Position numbers and translations under genes: made by a program | The notes under the pieces: generated by a model | What the model was told of the DNA's origin: nothing | Database searches by the model: none | Seen by the model: the letters and a program-made list of their open reading frames with translations, nothing else | Part shown: piece after piece, positions 1 through 8,758 of the stretch | Layout of the letters: every line of letters begins with the position of its first letter | How positions within the stretch are numbered: the stretch's first letter is position 1 | NCBI GenBank assembly: GCA_963827155.1 | Contig: CAWGZV010000002.1 | Location: forward strand, 62,001-126,000 | DNA length: 64,000 bases | Direction: 5' to 3' | Origin: UTCFX2 sp963827155 | GTDB taxonomy: Bacteria > Chloroflexota > Anaerolineae > Anaerolineales > UBA4823

Positions 1-23
1 CATTCCGGGCATCGATTGGTTCC

Positions 24-449
24 TCAGCCGAAGATTTCAGTTTCACCTTTCTCGCTGTCACCCGTCTCTGTTTTTCCCTCATCAATCACGGTAGCGCCTT
101 GAGGGACGGGTTTTACCCCTGCTGGAGCTGGGGCGGCAGGCAAACCGGTCATTTGATCGGCTTTCTTTTGGGAGAGATCAAGCTGTTCCTGGGTCACTGT
201 CAGGTTCTTTTCCAGCTCGCCAATTTTCTTGCGCTGTTGCCGAATCGCCCACCTCGCCCGGACATTCGAGGGCAGCGAGACGAGAAAGCTGATCAGCGCT
301 CCGCACGCCAATGCAACCAGCAGAACCAGCGCTAACGAGCCTTTGTACTCCCACATCGCAAACTGAACCGTTGTCGTAACGTTGTTTTGGACTGCAAAAA
401 TGACTGCAAGCACCGAAATGAATAAAGCAAAGAAAAGGAATATTTGCAT
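24..449 (-). CDS. LapA-domain inner-membrane protein
   Basis: The protein is about 141 residues. Two hydrophobic helices lie close to the N-terminus (residues about 2-22 and 34-58) with a short polar loop containing VQNN between them. A charged, coiled-coil-like segment follows (RQQRKKIGELEKNL) and then a Pro/Ala-rich acidic tail. This is the layout of the LapA/YciM-partner family (formerly DUF1049), small membrane proteins linked to envelope assembly; the exact role here is unknown. The start at 449 is preferred over the longer reading to 608 because a GGAGG sits just upstream of this ATG and the longer extension overlaps the neighbouring gene. A further gene may start at the very edge of the window (ATG at 12-10 on the minus strand), but only 12 bases are visible. 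Confidence 0.8.
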   Translation of the reverse strand: MQIFLFFALFISVLAVIFAVQNNVTTTVQFAMWEYKGSLALVLLVALACGALISFLVSLPSNVRARWAIRQQRKKIGELEKNLTVTQEQLDLSQKKADQMTGLPAAPAPAGVKPVPQGATVIDEGKTETGDSEKGETEIFG

Positions 450-508
450 TGATTGACCTCCAGGTTTATTCCACGCCAGGATGATTAATATCGTTGCTGC
501 GATGCGCC

Positions 509-1321
509 CTAAAGGCGAATGGAGATTTTGAAAATGGCGGTCCTTGCAAACCAAAAGATCATGGCGCCGAGGCAGAAAGGCGCGGTTGGGGTTATTGAGG
601 ATGTCCACATCCCGACCCTCGCCAGCTGCGCCGCCTCCTGCAGCGAATCGAAGTACACCGCACAGCTTGTATCTGGCGGGATTTTATGGCTCTGCGCCAG
701 TCCCTCCACAATCATCTTTCCGTTCACAAACTGGTTTCTGACCATTACATAGCGTAAAAGCTTGCCATTCGGATCTTTATCCGTCTGGTCGAGATAAAGC
801 GAGACGGTCTGCCCAAATACCAGCGTTCGGTTCAGTTGCACTGCCCGGTCGGTATAGGGCTCGTCTTGAGGGGCGTCGATCCCGATATATTTCACCGGAA
901 AAAGGTTGCCACTGATCACTACTTCGATGTTCTCTGCGTCGATTACATTCGCAACCACCCCAACTTGCGGGGTTTGCTGCGGGATGCATTCGGCGCTGAC
1001 AATGTTAGATCCTGTGATCACCTCGCTCTGTATAATCGGGGTTAAGCTCGGAAAAGCGGTGGTAGGAGGGATCTGAGTAAACGTAGGGAGGATGGAGGTC
1101 GGGGGAGGCGTCACGGTCGGCCCTGGATCGTGGGTAGCGGCGGGTGGAAGGACCGGTTTCAATGTAGGAGCAGGAATTGGGCTCGCTGCTGCAGCAACCG
1201 GTGAAGGCTGGCTCGGTTTGGATAGCTGGAAGAATCCCAAAACGACCGCCGCCGCGATCGCCAGCAAGCAAATTGTCGCAAATCCGCCAATAATTAAGAG
1301 CACGATCTGCCATGTCTTCAT
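509..1321 (-). CDS. Membrane-anchored SNase-like (thermonuclease fold) protein, catalytic residues degenerate
   Basis: The 270-residue protein has an N-terminal membrane anchor (residues about 5-30), a Pro/Thr-rich linker (about 35-95), and an OB-fold domain resembling staphylococcal nuclease (about 115-245). The segments VIDAENIEV, KYIGIDAPQ and DPNGKLLRYV align with the three active-site blocks of that family. Against the classical enzyme, Asp21 reads as Glu, Arg35 as Lys, Glu43 as Gln and Arg87 as Lys; only the Asp40 equivalent (GID) is kept. That makes nuclease activity doubtful and suggests a binding role, which is inference from a by-eye alignment. It probably faces the outside of the cell. 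The last 20 residues, rich in aromatic and hydrophobic residues, lie outside the domain. Confidence 0.72.
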   Translation of the reverse strand: MKTWQIVLLIIGGFATICLLAIAAAVVLGFFQLSKPSQPSPVAAAASPIPAPTLKPVLPPAATHDPGPTVTPPPTSILPTFTQIPPTTAFPSLTPIIQSEVITGSNIVSAECIPQQTPQVGVVANVIDAENIEVVISGNLFPVKYIGIDAPQDEPYTDRAVQLNRTLVFGQTVSLYLDQTDKDPNGKLLRYVMVRNQFVNGKMIVEGLAQSHKIPPDTSCAVYFDSLQEAAQLARVGMWTSSITPTAPFCLGAMIFWFARTAIFKISIRL

Positions 1322-1751
1322 CGAATTTCCCTCGCTCCGGGCTTTTTTTCGTCTTATGCTGTGGATTGTATCACGACCTGAGCGGGGTGAAATGACCTGC
1401 CCGCCAATTCCTGCTCAGAAGCTGCACTGCTCGATGCCATCCGCCGTCCTCGTACGTTGGGCGGGTCCCATTTCGCGATCTTGTTCAATCCTCCGCGAAA
1501 GTGGAGGAAATTGAACTTGAGCGTAGGATGAATTCGATCCTGAGAGTGGTGGAATACATGATGCGTTCAGGCCGCGTCTCTCCGCGCATGCGAGATAAGG
1601 ACCTCAAAATGGGGGGGGCTGAGCTCAGCCTGCTAAATCCTGAGCGTTCGGATAATTTATTGGATTGTTGACCGGCAGTTTACCCTATCTCGTAGGGGCG
1701 AATGAACCCAATGACCGACTATTAACGATATCGATCCGAATCCAATCCTCG
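1322..1751. other. Non-coding gap with one hairpin and a doubtful small ORF
   Basis: No convincing gene is present in these 430 bases. An imperfect inverted repeat around 1482-1515 (TTCAATCCTCC / GGAGGAAATTGAA) could fold as a hairpin. A plus-strand reading frame beginning at ATG near 1530 would give a 47-residue peptide beginning MNSILRVVEYMM. It lacks a clear ribosome site and I recognise nothing in it, so I do not call it. A run of eight G lies near 1611. Confidence 0.4.
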
Positions 1752-2498
1752 CTAAGGGCTCGCCGAGGCAGTCGCAGTGGCGGTCGGTCTGGCGGTTGGG
1801 CTCGGAGTCGCCGTTGCCGCAAGCACCGCGATCTTGAGAAAGATCGGCTCTTTAAAATTGCTGCGAGCCTGGTTTGCCATAACCCAGTCGCTGCGGTAAT
1901 TGCCTGCTGACTTAGGCGCCGTCATCAGCACCGAAATATCCACTGTTTGGCCTGGAGGCACCTCCCTTCCGAGCGGGATCTCCTTGATCGTCCCAAAAGG
2001 ATCTCCGCTGTAGAAGCGCAGCAGGTAGCTGGCTGTCCAGGTGGATGCACCTACATTCTCCAGCGTCCATGTCATCGTAAAAATCTCGCCTGGCGCAAAA
2101 ATGGTGCCGTCCAGGATCGTCTGAGAGACCCACTGACCTTTATCTTCCAGAATTGGCGCCGGTGTTCCGGTCAATGGTGTCCCCACTACCGGAGTCCCCA
2201 CGACTGGCGTCCCAGTTCCCTGAGTTCCCGAGGGCACGGGGAAAGCGCCAGCTGGCAGAGTTGAAGTCAAAGTGACGATATTAATTGTAGTCACTGTTGG
2301 AGTAGGGCTTGGGGTGTCGGAGGGTAATGGGCAGATCGTCTGCGTAACCTGTGCCAGCACCGTGGAGGCAACCTCTGTACGGAAAGGATCCAGGTCGATA
2401 GTGGCTGTGGGAGCCGGCGTTTCTGGCGAACAAGCAACCAGTGTGAGCAGGCTCAGAAGCACCCCTATGGTGGTTGCAGTTTTTCGATAATTTGTCAT
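1752..2498 (-). CDS. Lipoprotein with NBR1-type Ig-like domain
   Basis: The 248-residue protein has a lipoprotein signal peptide (hydrophobic stretch followed by the lipobox LVAC at about residues 20-23), so it should be lipid-anchored on the outer face of the membrane. A Thr/Pro/Gly linker with GTPVVGTP-type repeats follows. Residues about 120-225 form an Ig-like domain: the pattern FTMTWTLENVGASTW, then PLGREVPPGQTVDISVLMTAP and NYRSDWVMAN, is that of the NBR1-like Ig domain common on Chloroflexota surface proteins. The C-terminus is a short Thr/Ala/Pro tail. It is likely a substrate- or wall-binding protein; no catalytic motif is visible. A TTGACA promoter lies upstream (separate entry). 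Confidence 0.78.
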   Translation of the reverse strand: MTNYRKTATTIGVLLSLLTLVACSPETPAPTATIDLDPFRTEVASTVLAQVTQTICPLPSDTPSPTPTVTTINIVTLTSTLPAGAFPVPSGTQGTGTPVVGTPVVGTPLTGTPAPILEDKGQWVSQTILDGTIFAPGEIFTMTWTLENVGASTWTASYLLRFYSGDPFGTIKEIPLGREVPPGQTVDISVLMTAPKSAGNYRSDWVMANQARSNFKEPIFLKIAVLAATATPSPTARPTATATASASP

Positions 2499-2558
2499 TT
2501 AAGTATTTCCATTCCATCGCGGGCATTTGGGTGCCCGCCTGAGGACCATCCTGGATTA

Positions 2559-2587
2559 ATTCTGCGTTAGCTTAGCCGAATTGTCAA
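2559..2587 (-). promoter_or_regulatory. Promoter of the Ig-domain lipoprotein gene
   Basis: On the minus strand TTGACA (2587-2582), a 17-base spacer and CAGAAT (2564-2559) form a sigma-70-type promoter with a perfect -35 and a 4/6 -10. Transcription would start near 2552, about 55 bases before the start codon at 2498. Confidence 0.5.
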
Positions 2588-2594
2588 GAGGATA

Positions 2595-2666
2595 TAGGAA
2601 TCCTATTTTCTTATGATTATGCGTGTAGTCGTTTAAGTAAGCTTATCTATTAATTAGGAATCCTAT
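2595..2666. promoter_or_regulatory. Pair of identical 12-bp near-palindromic boxes exactly 60 bp apart
   Basis: TAGGAATCCTAT occurs at 2595-2606 and again at 2655-2666. Each is an inverted repeat (TAGGA / TCCTA) around a single central base. They lie in the divergent region between the lipoprotein gene (minus) and the nitroreductase gene (plus). The first box ends about 8 bp upstream of the lipoprotein -35 element. This geometry suggests a dimeric regulator bound at two sites; the regulator is unknown. Confidence 0.5.
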
Positions 2667-2792
2667 CTGACTGCCTCAGCGACCGCATCGCCAACCCTCT
2701 TTGCTGCCCTCTGGAATATCCTCATTATTGCGACCATCCTGGCCTGGTTTGAGATATGATTGTGGAAATAGAAAGCAGGTAGCTGCATAACC

Positions 2793-3671
2793 ATGACATC
2801 CTTCACAAAACCGATCACCGAGATCATCCGCCAGCGCTTCTCCTGCCGCAGTTATATCGCCAGACCGATTGATCGGGACAAACGCCAGCACCTCGCCGAT
2901 TTCGCCAGGACGCTGGAGGTTGAAGCGAACGGAATCCAGGTTAGGTTCGTGTTGGCCGCGGCAAGTGAAGCAGATTTGCACTCGTTATCCAGGCTTGGTA
3001 CGTATGGCTTTATCCACGGTGCCAGTGGATTTTTGATTGGGGCGACCTCGGATGGAGAAGCTAACCTGGAATCATATGGCTTCTTGATGGAGAAGTGGAT
3101 TCTTCTGGCAACGGATCTCGGTCTGGGGACTTGCTGGCTCGGTGGGACCTTCACCAAGAGCAGCTTTGCCCGCAAGATTGGCGCCAGGCAGGGTGAGTTG
3201 ATCCCGGCGATCGTTGCCGCCGGTCATCCAGCCGGGCATATGCGGGCGGTCGAGCGAATCATCCGCCGCGGAGCCGTCGCAAACAGGCGCTTTGCCTGGG
3301 AAAAGCTCTTTTTCTTTCACATGTTCGGCGATCCGCTCTCTCATGAGCAGGCGGGCGAGTACGCCGTGCCGCTCGAAATGGTCCGGTTGGGGCCGTCTGC
3401 TTCCAATAAGCAGCCCTGGCGGGTGATTGCGGATGGAGGAAGCTGGCATTTCTACCTGCATCGTACGCCAGGCTACCGGGAAGGCTTGCTGAACCGGATG
3501 TTTACCCAGGCTGACCTGCAGCGGATCGATATGGGAATCGCCATGTCCCATTTTGAGCTGACTGCTCGGGAGCTTGGGTTGGAGGGGAAGTGGGCGCATA
3601 CCGACCCCGGGATCGAGCCTCCAGACGGGCTGACCGAGTACACGATGAGCTGGGTAGAGAAAGGGGGATAA
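2793..3671 (+). CDS. Nitroreductase-family protein (tandem-half type)
   Basis: The 292-residue protein opens with the nitroreductase signature (IRQRFSCRSYIARPI, residues about 12-26: the Arg-x-Ser-x-Arg that contacts the FMN phosphate). Further segments fit the putative TM nitroreductase subfamily in which one chain carries two nitroreductase-like halves: DLGLGTCWLGGTF (about 110-122) and VRLGPSASNKQPWRV (about 197-211). The second provides the NKQPWR motif of FMN-binding nitroreductases. The expected activity is FMN- and NAD(P)H-dependent reduction of nitro compounds or quinones; the substrate cannot be read. It stands alone on this strand, with no clear Shine-Dalgarno sequence before the ATG. 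Confidence 0.75.
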   Translation: MTSFTKPITEIIRQRFSCRSYIARPIDRDKRQHLADFARTLEVEANGIQVRFVLAAASEADLHSLSRLGTYGFIHGASGFLIGATSDGEANLESYGFLMEKWILLATDLGLGTCWLGGTFTKSSFARKIGARQGELIPAIVAAGHPAGHMRAVERIIRRGAVANRRFAWEKLFFFHMFGDPLSHEQAGEYAVPLEMVRLGPSASNKQPWRVIADGGSWHFYLHRTPGYREGLLNRMFTQADLQRIDMGIAMSHFELTARELGLEGKWAHTDPGIEPPDGLTEYTMSWVEKGG

Positions 3672-3753
3672 TGTTATTGGAAAATCGTTTCTCAATGAAA
3701 GCCGATAGGAGGAGAATTTATCACTCTTAAAGAGCAAGGCTTATCTCGGAATA

Positions 3754-6482
3754 CTACCATCGCCCGGGGTCTACCTTACGGGCACAGGCTATCACGGCTT
3801 CGCCTAATACCTGGTCGCTCAACCCGATGGAAGAGGTGATGCAGTTTGTGTAGGATTCGGCTTTCGTCTGCGCGTTTACCATTACACTCTGCGCCTCAGC
3901 TCCATCCAGGTAGGCGAGAATAGCTTCATTCAACCAGCTGATAAGGGGTAAATCTATCCGTTCCCATTGAGTAAAGTGAGGCGGTTCGGTGTAAATTCGC
4001 TCGATGGCGATTTGGAGCGCTGCCGCGTTGGCCTCACCAACTTCGCGCGCGCCAGGTAGGATTCTCGATCATCGAACGGCGGGCGGGAGCGCTGTTGGAA
4101 GCCTCGGGGTGGCTGACGACGAAACGATACCATGCCATACAGCCAGCAGCTTGAAGGCTGTCTTTGCCGATGTAGAAACTTTGCTGCACGCTGTATCCGT
4201 TGCGGAAGAATGGGCCGTGCGCTGGCAGGGGAAGTACGCCAGTTCGGAATTCTGGCTCTCTTTCGGCCGCGGGAAATGGGGTCGATTCAGGATAGGGGAT
4301 TTGCCAGAAAGCCACCCGACCGGAAACCCAGGCATCGGCGATATCGTAGTAATCTTGCCCGGCAAAAAGTGTGGCGGGGAGATATACAATAGCTCCAGTG
4401 CGGCGCAGTTCCGCCAGGCGCTCCAATCCGGCTGCCATCTCCGGTGATATAAAATTAGCTGCTGGTGGGGAGCTGCCGGTGTCGAAGACCGGAGCGAATA
4501 GTCCTTCGGCAAATTGGCCCAAAGAGCCAGCGTCCGAGGGAAAACCGTAGATTTTTTCACCTGCATTGCTGTCGGCGAGTTTGGTTAGCAGGTTGATAAA
4601 ATCATTAAAGGTCCAGTCTGGCGAAGGCGCAGGGATGCCTTTTTGTGCCAGCAAGTCCGCATTGTAGTGGATCATCGAAGGGCGCTCGAACATGGGCAGG
4701 CCATATAGCTTCCCTTCCAGGGTGTAGCCGTCCAACTGTTCGGGCCAGTAATCCTGGCTTAGTTCCGCCCCAGCTAAAGTTATCATTGGACGGAGATCTT
4801 GCAGTATCTCGTTGCGTCGGTTGAATTCGTTGGGCATTGTCCAATCCACCAGACAATCGTTCTCGCTCAGGATGGCAGCCTGGGTATCCTCTAGGCTGTT
4901 GTTGGCGTAAGTGCTGATCTCCGGATAATCGGTGAAGACAACCCGCATTCCGGGGTTTTCAACGGTGAACTGGGCGGCCAGTTTACGCAGGGCTGTAACA
5001 TCCTCCTCGTACAGGTTGGCGAAGAAGCGGATTTGCATCGGGGCGTTGGGCGTGCCGACAGGCCGTTCGGCGAGTGCATCCCACACTCCGCCGGTAAGTG
5101 GATCGAGCAGAAAAGGTTTTGCCTCGCCATCGATTAGTTTGATCAATCCCAACTGCGACCAGCTTTGTGTGTTCAGCTGGCGAGGATCTTGTCGCAGAGC
5201 CAGTTTAACATCCAGCGTCTCAGCCTCGATGACCAAGATAGTGTGCGTGGTTGCCTGGGCAGGGAGGCAAACGCTGCCGCTTCCATCATCATCGGCGATG
5301 GTTAATGCCACTTCACGCCCGTCAGGCGACCAGATGACCTGTCCGGCTTTGCCGTCCGGCAGGTCGGTGAAGCGCGCCTGCCCGTTGCTCAGATCATAAA
5401 TACCCAATCCTCTACCGTCGATCACCGCCGCCCGGCTCTGATCGGGTGAGACCACCAGCCAGGATCCGGCTTTGGAAAGCAGGGTTTGACCAACACCGGT
5501 GAGTAAATCCAGGCGGTGCAGGTCGGAACCGTTGGTGAATGTTTGGCACCCGTCAATAACTGGAACATTGCTCCAATACAGTACTGGACGATCAATAGCT
5601 GACATGCCAAACCAGGCTAAAGGGCGCGGCGCAGTGTAGCCCAGACCAAACGGAGACCATTCATCTGCCAGCGTGTAGGCGAGAGAGCTATCTTTATTGG
5701 CGACGATCAGGCGGCGGTAATACTGTTTGCCGCCCACTGCAGGTAGGGCGATGGTAGTCTGTGCGCTCCACTGTCTATCGGATGAGATTTCAGTCTCCGA
5801 ATGCAGCTGCATTTGCTGTAAAAATTCGCTCCAGGATCGGGCTTGCTGCGGTGGAAGGATCACCTGTGCTACCGGTACTTCGTTAAGCACTGCGTCCACA
5901 GTCTTGCCGGGGAAGAAATCCATGCGAACCAGATGATCCCCGATAACCACTGCCAGCATCGGCTCGGGCTTTCCATCAACATCACGGTCGAACAGTAAGC
6001 CGTATTCCTCAGTCTGGTCATCAGGGAATCGATACGACCGCGTAGAGATCCTTTACTTGAAAATCCAACTGGCGGCGGATATCTTCCAGGCGCAGGTAAG
6101 CCAACTTGTTATCGCCAAGAGGGAAGACCTGCAGCTCCTGTCCTTCTTTCTCCCCGGTTAAGCAAATCGGCAGGCCTGAATCAGGTTGGTTGGAACATGG
6201 TGCAGTCTGATACTTTATCAGCGATTGTCGATCTTCGGCGTTGCCTGCCAGGAAGGATAGGGCAACCATCTGGATAGGCGCCAAAGCTTCGTTGGGAAGG
6301 TTTTCGTTTGCTGCGGACAGGGAATCAGATCTCCCTGAACCAGAGGAAGTCGAGCCAGACTGTTGGGTTGCCTGTTCTGGCGGAACGATTTGCATATCCA
6401 GTACGCCTCTGCCGCAGCTTGTCAGTAAGAGGGCGAGGAGTACCACTGTCTTGGGAATTGGGGTGCGGAATTTGAATTTCAT
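3754..6482 (-). CDS. Propeller/solute-binding lipoprotein, interrupted by two frameshifts
   Basis: Three reading frames join into one protein of about 900 residues. The N-terminal part (start 6482) has a signal peptide and the lipobox LTSC. The middle contains propeller-like repeats (VIWSPDGREVALTIA). From about 5070 downwards it is a family 1 extracellular solute-binding domain (AAQFTVENPGMRVVFTDY; GKLYGLPMFERPSMIHYN). Breaks lie near 6022 (...LYAVVS then YRFPDDQTEEYG in the next frame) and near 4040, inside a GCGCGCG stretch, after which the frame ending at 3754 supplies the missing C-terminus. No ABC permease genes are nearby. It lies 92 bp downstream of a sensor kinase that lacks an external domain, so it may act as the ligand-sensing partner of that system (inference). 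Confidence 0.68.
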
Positions 6483-6574
6483 CAGGTTTTTTCCTTGCCC
6501 CTTATGATACTTCGGGCGTGTAACAGGTGGATCGCAAGGCTGCAACGATCTGGTTTAACCCTGTAACAATCCGG

Positions 6575-7534
6575 TTACACGCCAGAAGGCAGGCGAAGCG
6601 TGAGGCGTGTGCCCAGGCCTATCTGGCTGTGCAAGCCAACCTGCCCGCCGTGCCATTCGATCACCGCCCGCACGAGCGACAGCCCCAGCCCAGAGCCGGG
6701 TGTGCCTCGGGCGGCCTTGCCGCGAAACAGTTCGTCCCAAACCTGAGGCAGCTCGCTTTCGGGAATACCCAGGCCGCTGTCTGTGATCTCGATGATCACC
6801 CAATGGTTATCTTCGAAGGCACGCACCTGAATGTTGTCGCCGGGTTGGGAAAACTTGATGGCATTTCCCAACACATTGCGAAATGCCAATTCTAGCATGT
6901 CAGCGTCACCTGAGACCTGCGGCAGCCGCCAAGGAGATTCGGGCAAATCCAGGTTAAAGCGTCGCTCGCAGTCGGCGGCAAGCTCTTCTACCAGGTCGTT
7001 CAGCAGGTGATCCACTTCAACCGGTTCTCGCTCGATGGAGTAGGTTTCCAATTCAGCCAATTTGCGCAGTCCAATGGAGAGATCAGCCAGGCGGCGCAGG
7101 TGGTCCTTGATGCGCTGCACGATGAGATTTTCATCGAAAGCAGAACCGTCATCCAGCTTGCTGTTTGGTAGCAACGCCTCCAGATTAGCCAGTTCCACCT
7201 GCAATGCGGTCAGTGGATTCTTTAATTCGTGATCCAGGCGCAGCAGGAAGCGGCGGTGGGCGTCTTCGGCGGCCGATTGGGCCTGTGAAAGATGCTTCCG
7301 CTCGTTGTGCTGGCCAACGCGCAGCCCGGTCAGGCCAGCCAGAGCCAGCAGCGAGAGCAACACACCTAGGACAAGCATAGCCACACCCAGGCTGAAACGC
7401 AGGTACACAACAGGGTCTGGCAGGAGTCCCCATCCGCTCAGCAGCACCCAAACCAGGCTTCCGACAAGAGCTGGAAGAGCAGCCAAGAGCCAGGGATACA
7501 GGGCGCGCCAGGAGAGCCGAGCTTTCGATTTCAT
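6575..7534 (-). CDS. Sensor histidine kinase without an extracytoplasmic sensor domain
   Basis: The 319-residue protein has two membrane helices joined by a very short loop (about 12-35 and 44-70), then a short coiled linker. The HisKA domain carries the phosphoacceptor in DHELKNPLTAL (about 100-110). The HATPase domain has the N box NVLGNAIKFS, G1 DSGLGIPE and G2 GSGLGLSLVRAVIEWHGG. All the residues needed for kinase activity are present. With almost no loop between the helices it must sense the membrane, or signal through a partner; the solute-binding lipoprotein encoded next on the same strand is a candidate. It is co-transcribed with the upstream response regulator (3-bp gap). Confidence 0.9.
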   Translation of the reverse strand: MKSKARLSWRALYPWLLAALPALVGSLVWVLLSGWGLLPDPVVYLRFSLGVAMLVLGVLLSLLALAGLTGLRVGQHNERKHLSQAQSAAEDAHRRFLLRLDHELKNPLTALQVELANLEALLPNSKLDDGSAFDENLIVQRIKDHLRRLADLSIGLRKLAELETYSIEREPVEVDHLLNDLVEELAADCERRFNLDLPESPWRLPQVSGDADMLELAFRNVLGNAIKFSQPGDNIQVRAFEDNHWVIIEITDSGLGIPESELPQVWDELFRGKAARGTPGSGLGLSLVRAVIEWHGGQVGLHSQIGLGTRLTLRLPSGV

Positions 7535-7537
7535 CGT

Positions 7538-8314
7538 TTATGATTGCTTGACGCTCGGGCGTGGTGCCGCCGACACTTTTTCACCGCCGCGGTCCACTTT
7601 GCCCAAAAAGCGATAGCCCTGGCTGGCTAGTGTCTCGATGAAGCGCGGTTGGTCGGCTTTTTCTTCCAGGGCGCGGCGCAGCTCTGCGATGCGCGCGTCC
7701 ACAGCTCTTGAGACTACCAGACGCTCCCATCCCCACACCGCATCAAGCAGGCGCTCGCGGCTGATGAGCTCTCCTGGGTGGGTCATGAGATATTCGAGCA
7801 GCAGCAGGGCTTTGGGAGTCAGGTTTAGTTCGGCTTTGTCCAGCATAGCCTTACGAGCCTGGCGATCCAGGCGAAGTACCGGGCCGGGACTGTCGCCTGT
7901 TGCAAGAAGCACCCATGCAGCTGAAAGTGGCGGTAAGCCGTGTTTAGCGCGGCGCAGCACAGCGCGGATGCGGGCGGTCAATTCGTGGGCTTCGAAAGGT
8001 TTGTTAAGATAATCGTCTGCGCCTTCCTCGAGGGCCATTGCCCGCTCGGAAGCTTCGCCCACCTGGGTGAGCAAGATCACCGGCGTCCAATCGTCCTGGC
8101 GGCGTAAGAGGCGCAGCATCTCGCGCCCATCCATGAGCGGCATCAGCACATCCAGCACAATCAAGTCTGCCGGGCGGTGGGCTAGCTGTGCCAATCCAGC
8201 CTGTCCGTCGCTGGCGCTGGAAGTTTCAAAGCCCGCCCGCTCTAGGAAAGCTGTCAGGCTTTGGCGGATACCCACCTCGTCATCGATGATCAACACATGA
8301 GGCTTGGTTTCCAT
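7538..8314 (-). CDS. OmpR/PhoB-family response regulator
   Basis: The 258-residue protein has a receiver domain (about 5-120) with the acidic pair IDDE, the phosphoacceptor Asp in LIVLDVLMPLMDG and the conserved Lys in YLNKPFE. A winged-helix DNA-binding domain follows (about 150-245; ELISRERLLDAVWGW and SRAVDARIAELRRAL). It should be phosphorylated by the adjacent kinase. The C-terminus has a short basic extension. The ATG at 8314 has no obvious ribosome site. Confidence 0.92.
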   Translation of the reverse strand: METKPHVLIIDDEVGIRQSLTAFLERAGFETSSASDGQAGLAQLAHRPADLIVLDVLMPLMDGREMLRLLRRQDDWTPVILLTQVGEASERAMALEEGADDYLNKPFEAHELTARIRAVLRRAKHGLPPLSAAWVLLATGDSPGPVLRLDRQARKAMLDKAELNLTPKALLLLEYLMTHPGELISRERLLDAVWGWERLVVSRAVDARIAELRRALEEKADQPRFIETLASQGYRFLGKVDRGGEKVSAAPRPSVKQS

Positions 8315-8538
8315 AGTAAAGTAAATATTCTACTTCCATTATAGGTGAGATTCGAGCAGTCTGTCAAAGAGTTAGTGGCAAATAAATGGGCGAAGCAGAG
8401 ATGAACAGACGAAGTCGCCAAACTCATGGACGAATTGGTCACACCTATTCAGGTCAAATTGGGGGAGCAAGCCGAGTTAGAACCTCTTCCCGGTAATTCC
8501 TGAGCCGAATCCAATTGCACGTCTACTGCACGTAAATC

Positions 8539-8561
8539 AAAAAGCCCGCGTTATGGCGGAC
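8539..8561 (-). terminator. Rho-independent terminator after tRNA-Leu
   Basis: Read on the minus strand, GTCCGC - CATAAC - GCGGGC forms a 6-bp stem followed by TTTTT, placed about 50 bases downstream of the tRNA-Leu gene. Confidence 0.6.
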
Positions 8562-8609
8562 TCTTGACCAGCATATATGGCGGCCCTACATGTTGAATAC
8601 CCCTATATA

Positions 8610-8698
8610 TGGTGGGGCCGGTGGGAATCGAACCCACAAGAGGTATCACCCTCGGAGGATTTTAAGTCCCCTGCGTCTGCCAGTTCCGCCACAGCCCC
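8610..8698 (-). tRNA. tRNA-Leu (anticodon UAA)
   Basis: A complete cloverleaf is visible on the minus strand. The acceptor stem GGGGCTG pairs with CGGCCCC (with a G-T pair), the D arm contains ACTGGCAGACG, the anticodon loop is CTTAAAA (anticodon TAA), the long variable arm is typical of class II tRNAs, and the T arm is GTGGGTTCGATTCCCAC. The 3' CCA appears to be encoded (bases 8612-8610 following discriminator A). Confidence 0.95.
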
Positions 8699-8758
8699 AT
8701 AGACCTCCCCTATTTTATCCCGAGATCGCTTGCGGTCAAGAGGGATTCTCACCCAGGA

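Noticed and set aside
1530..1673. Small plus-strand ORF (47 codons) in the gap between the SNase-like and lipoprotein genes.
   Set aside because: No ribosome site, no recognised domain, and the frame is open upstream without a start; not distinguishable from chance.
8400..8505. Short protein-like frame (TDEVAKLMDELVTPIQVKLG) upstream of the response regulator.
   Set aside because: Too short, starts inside after a stop and has no ribosome site; at best a gene remnant.
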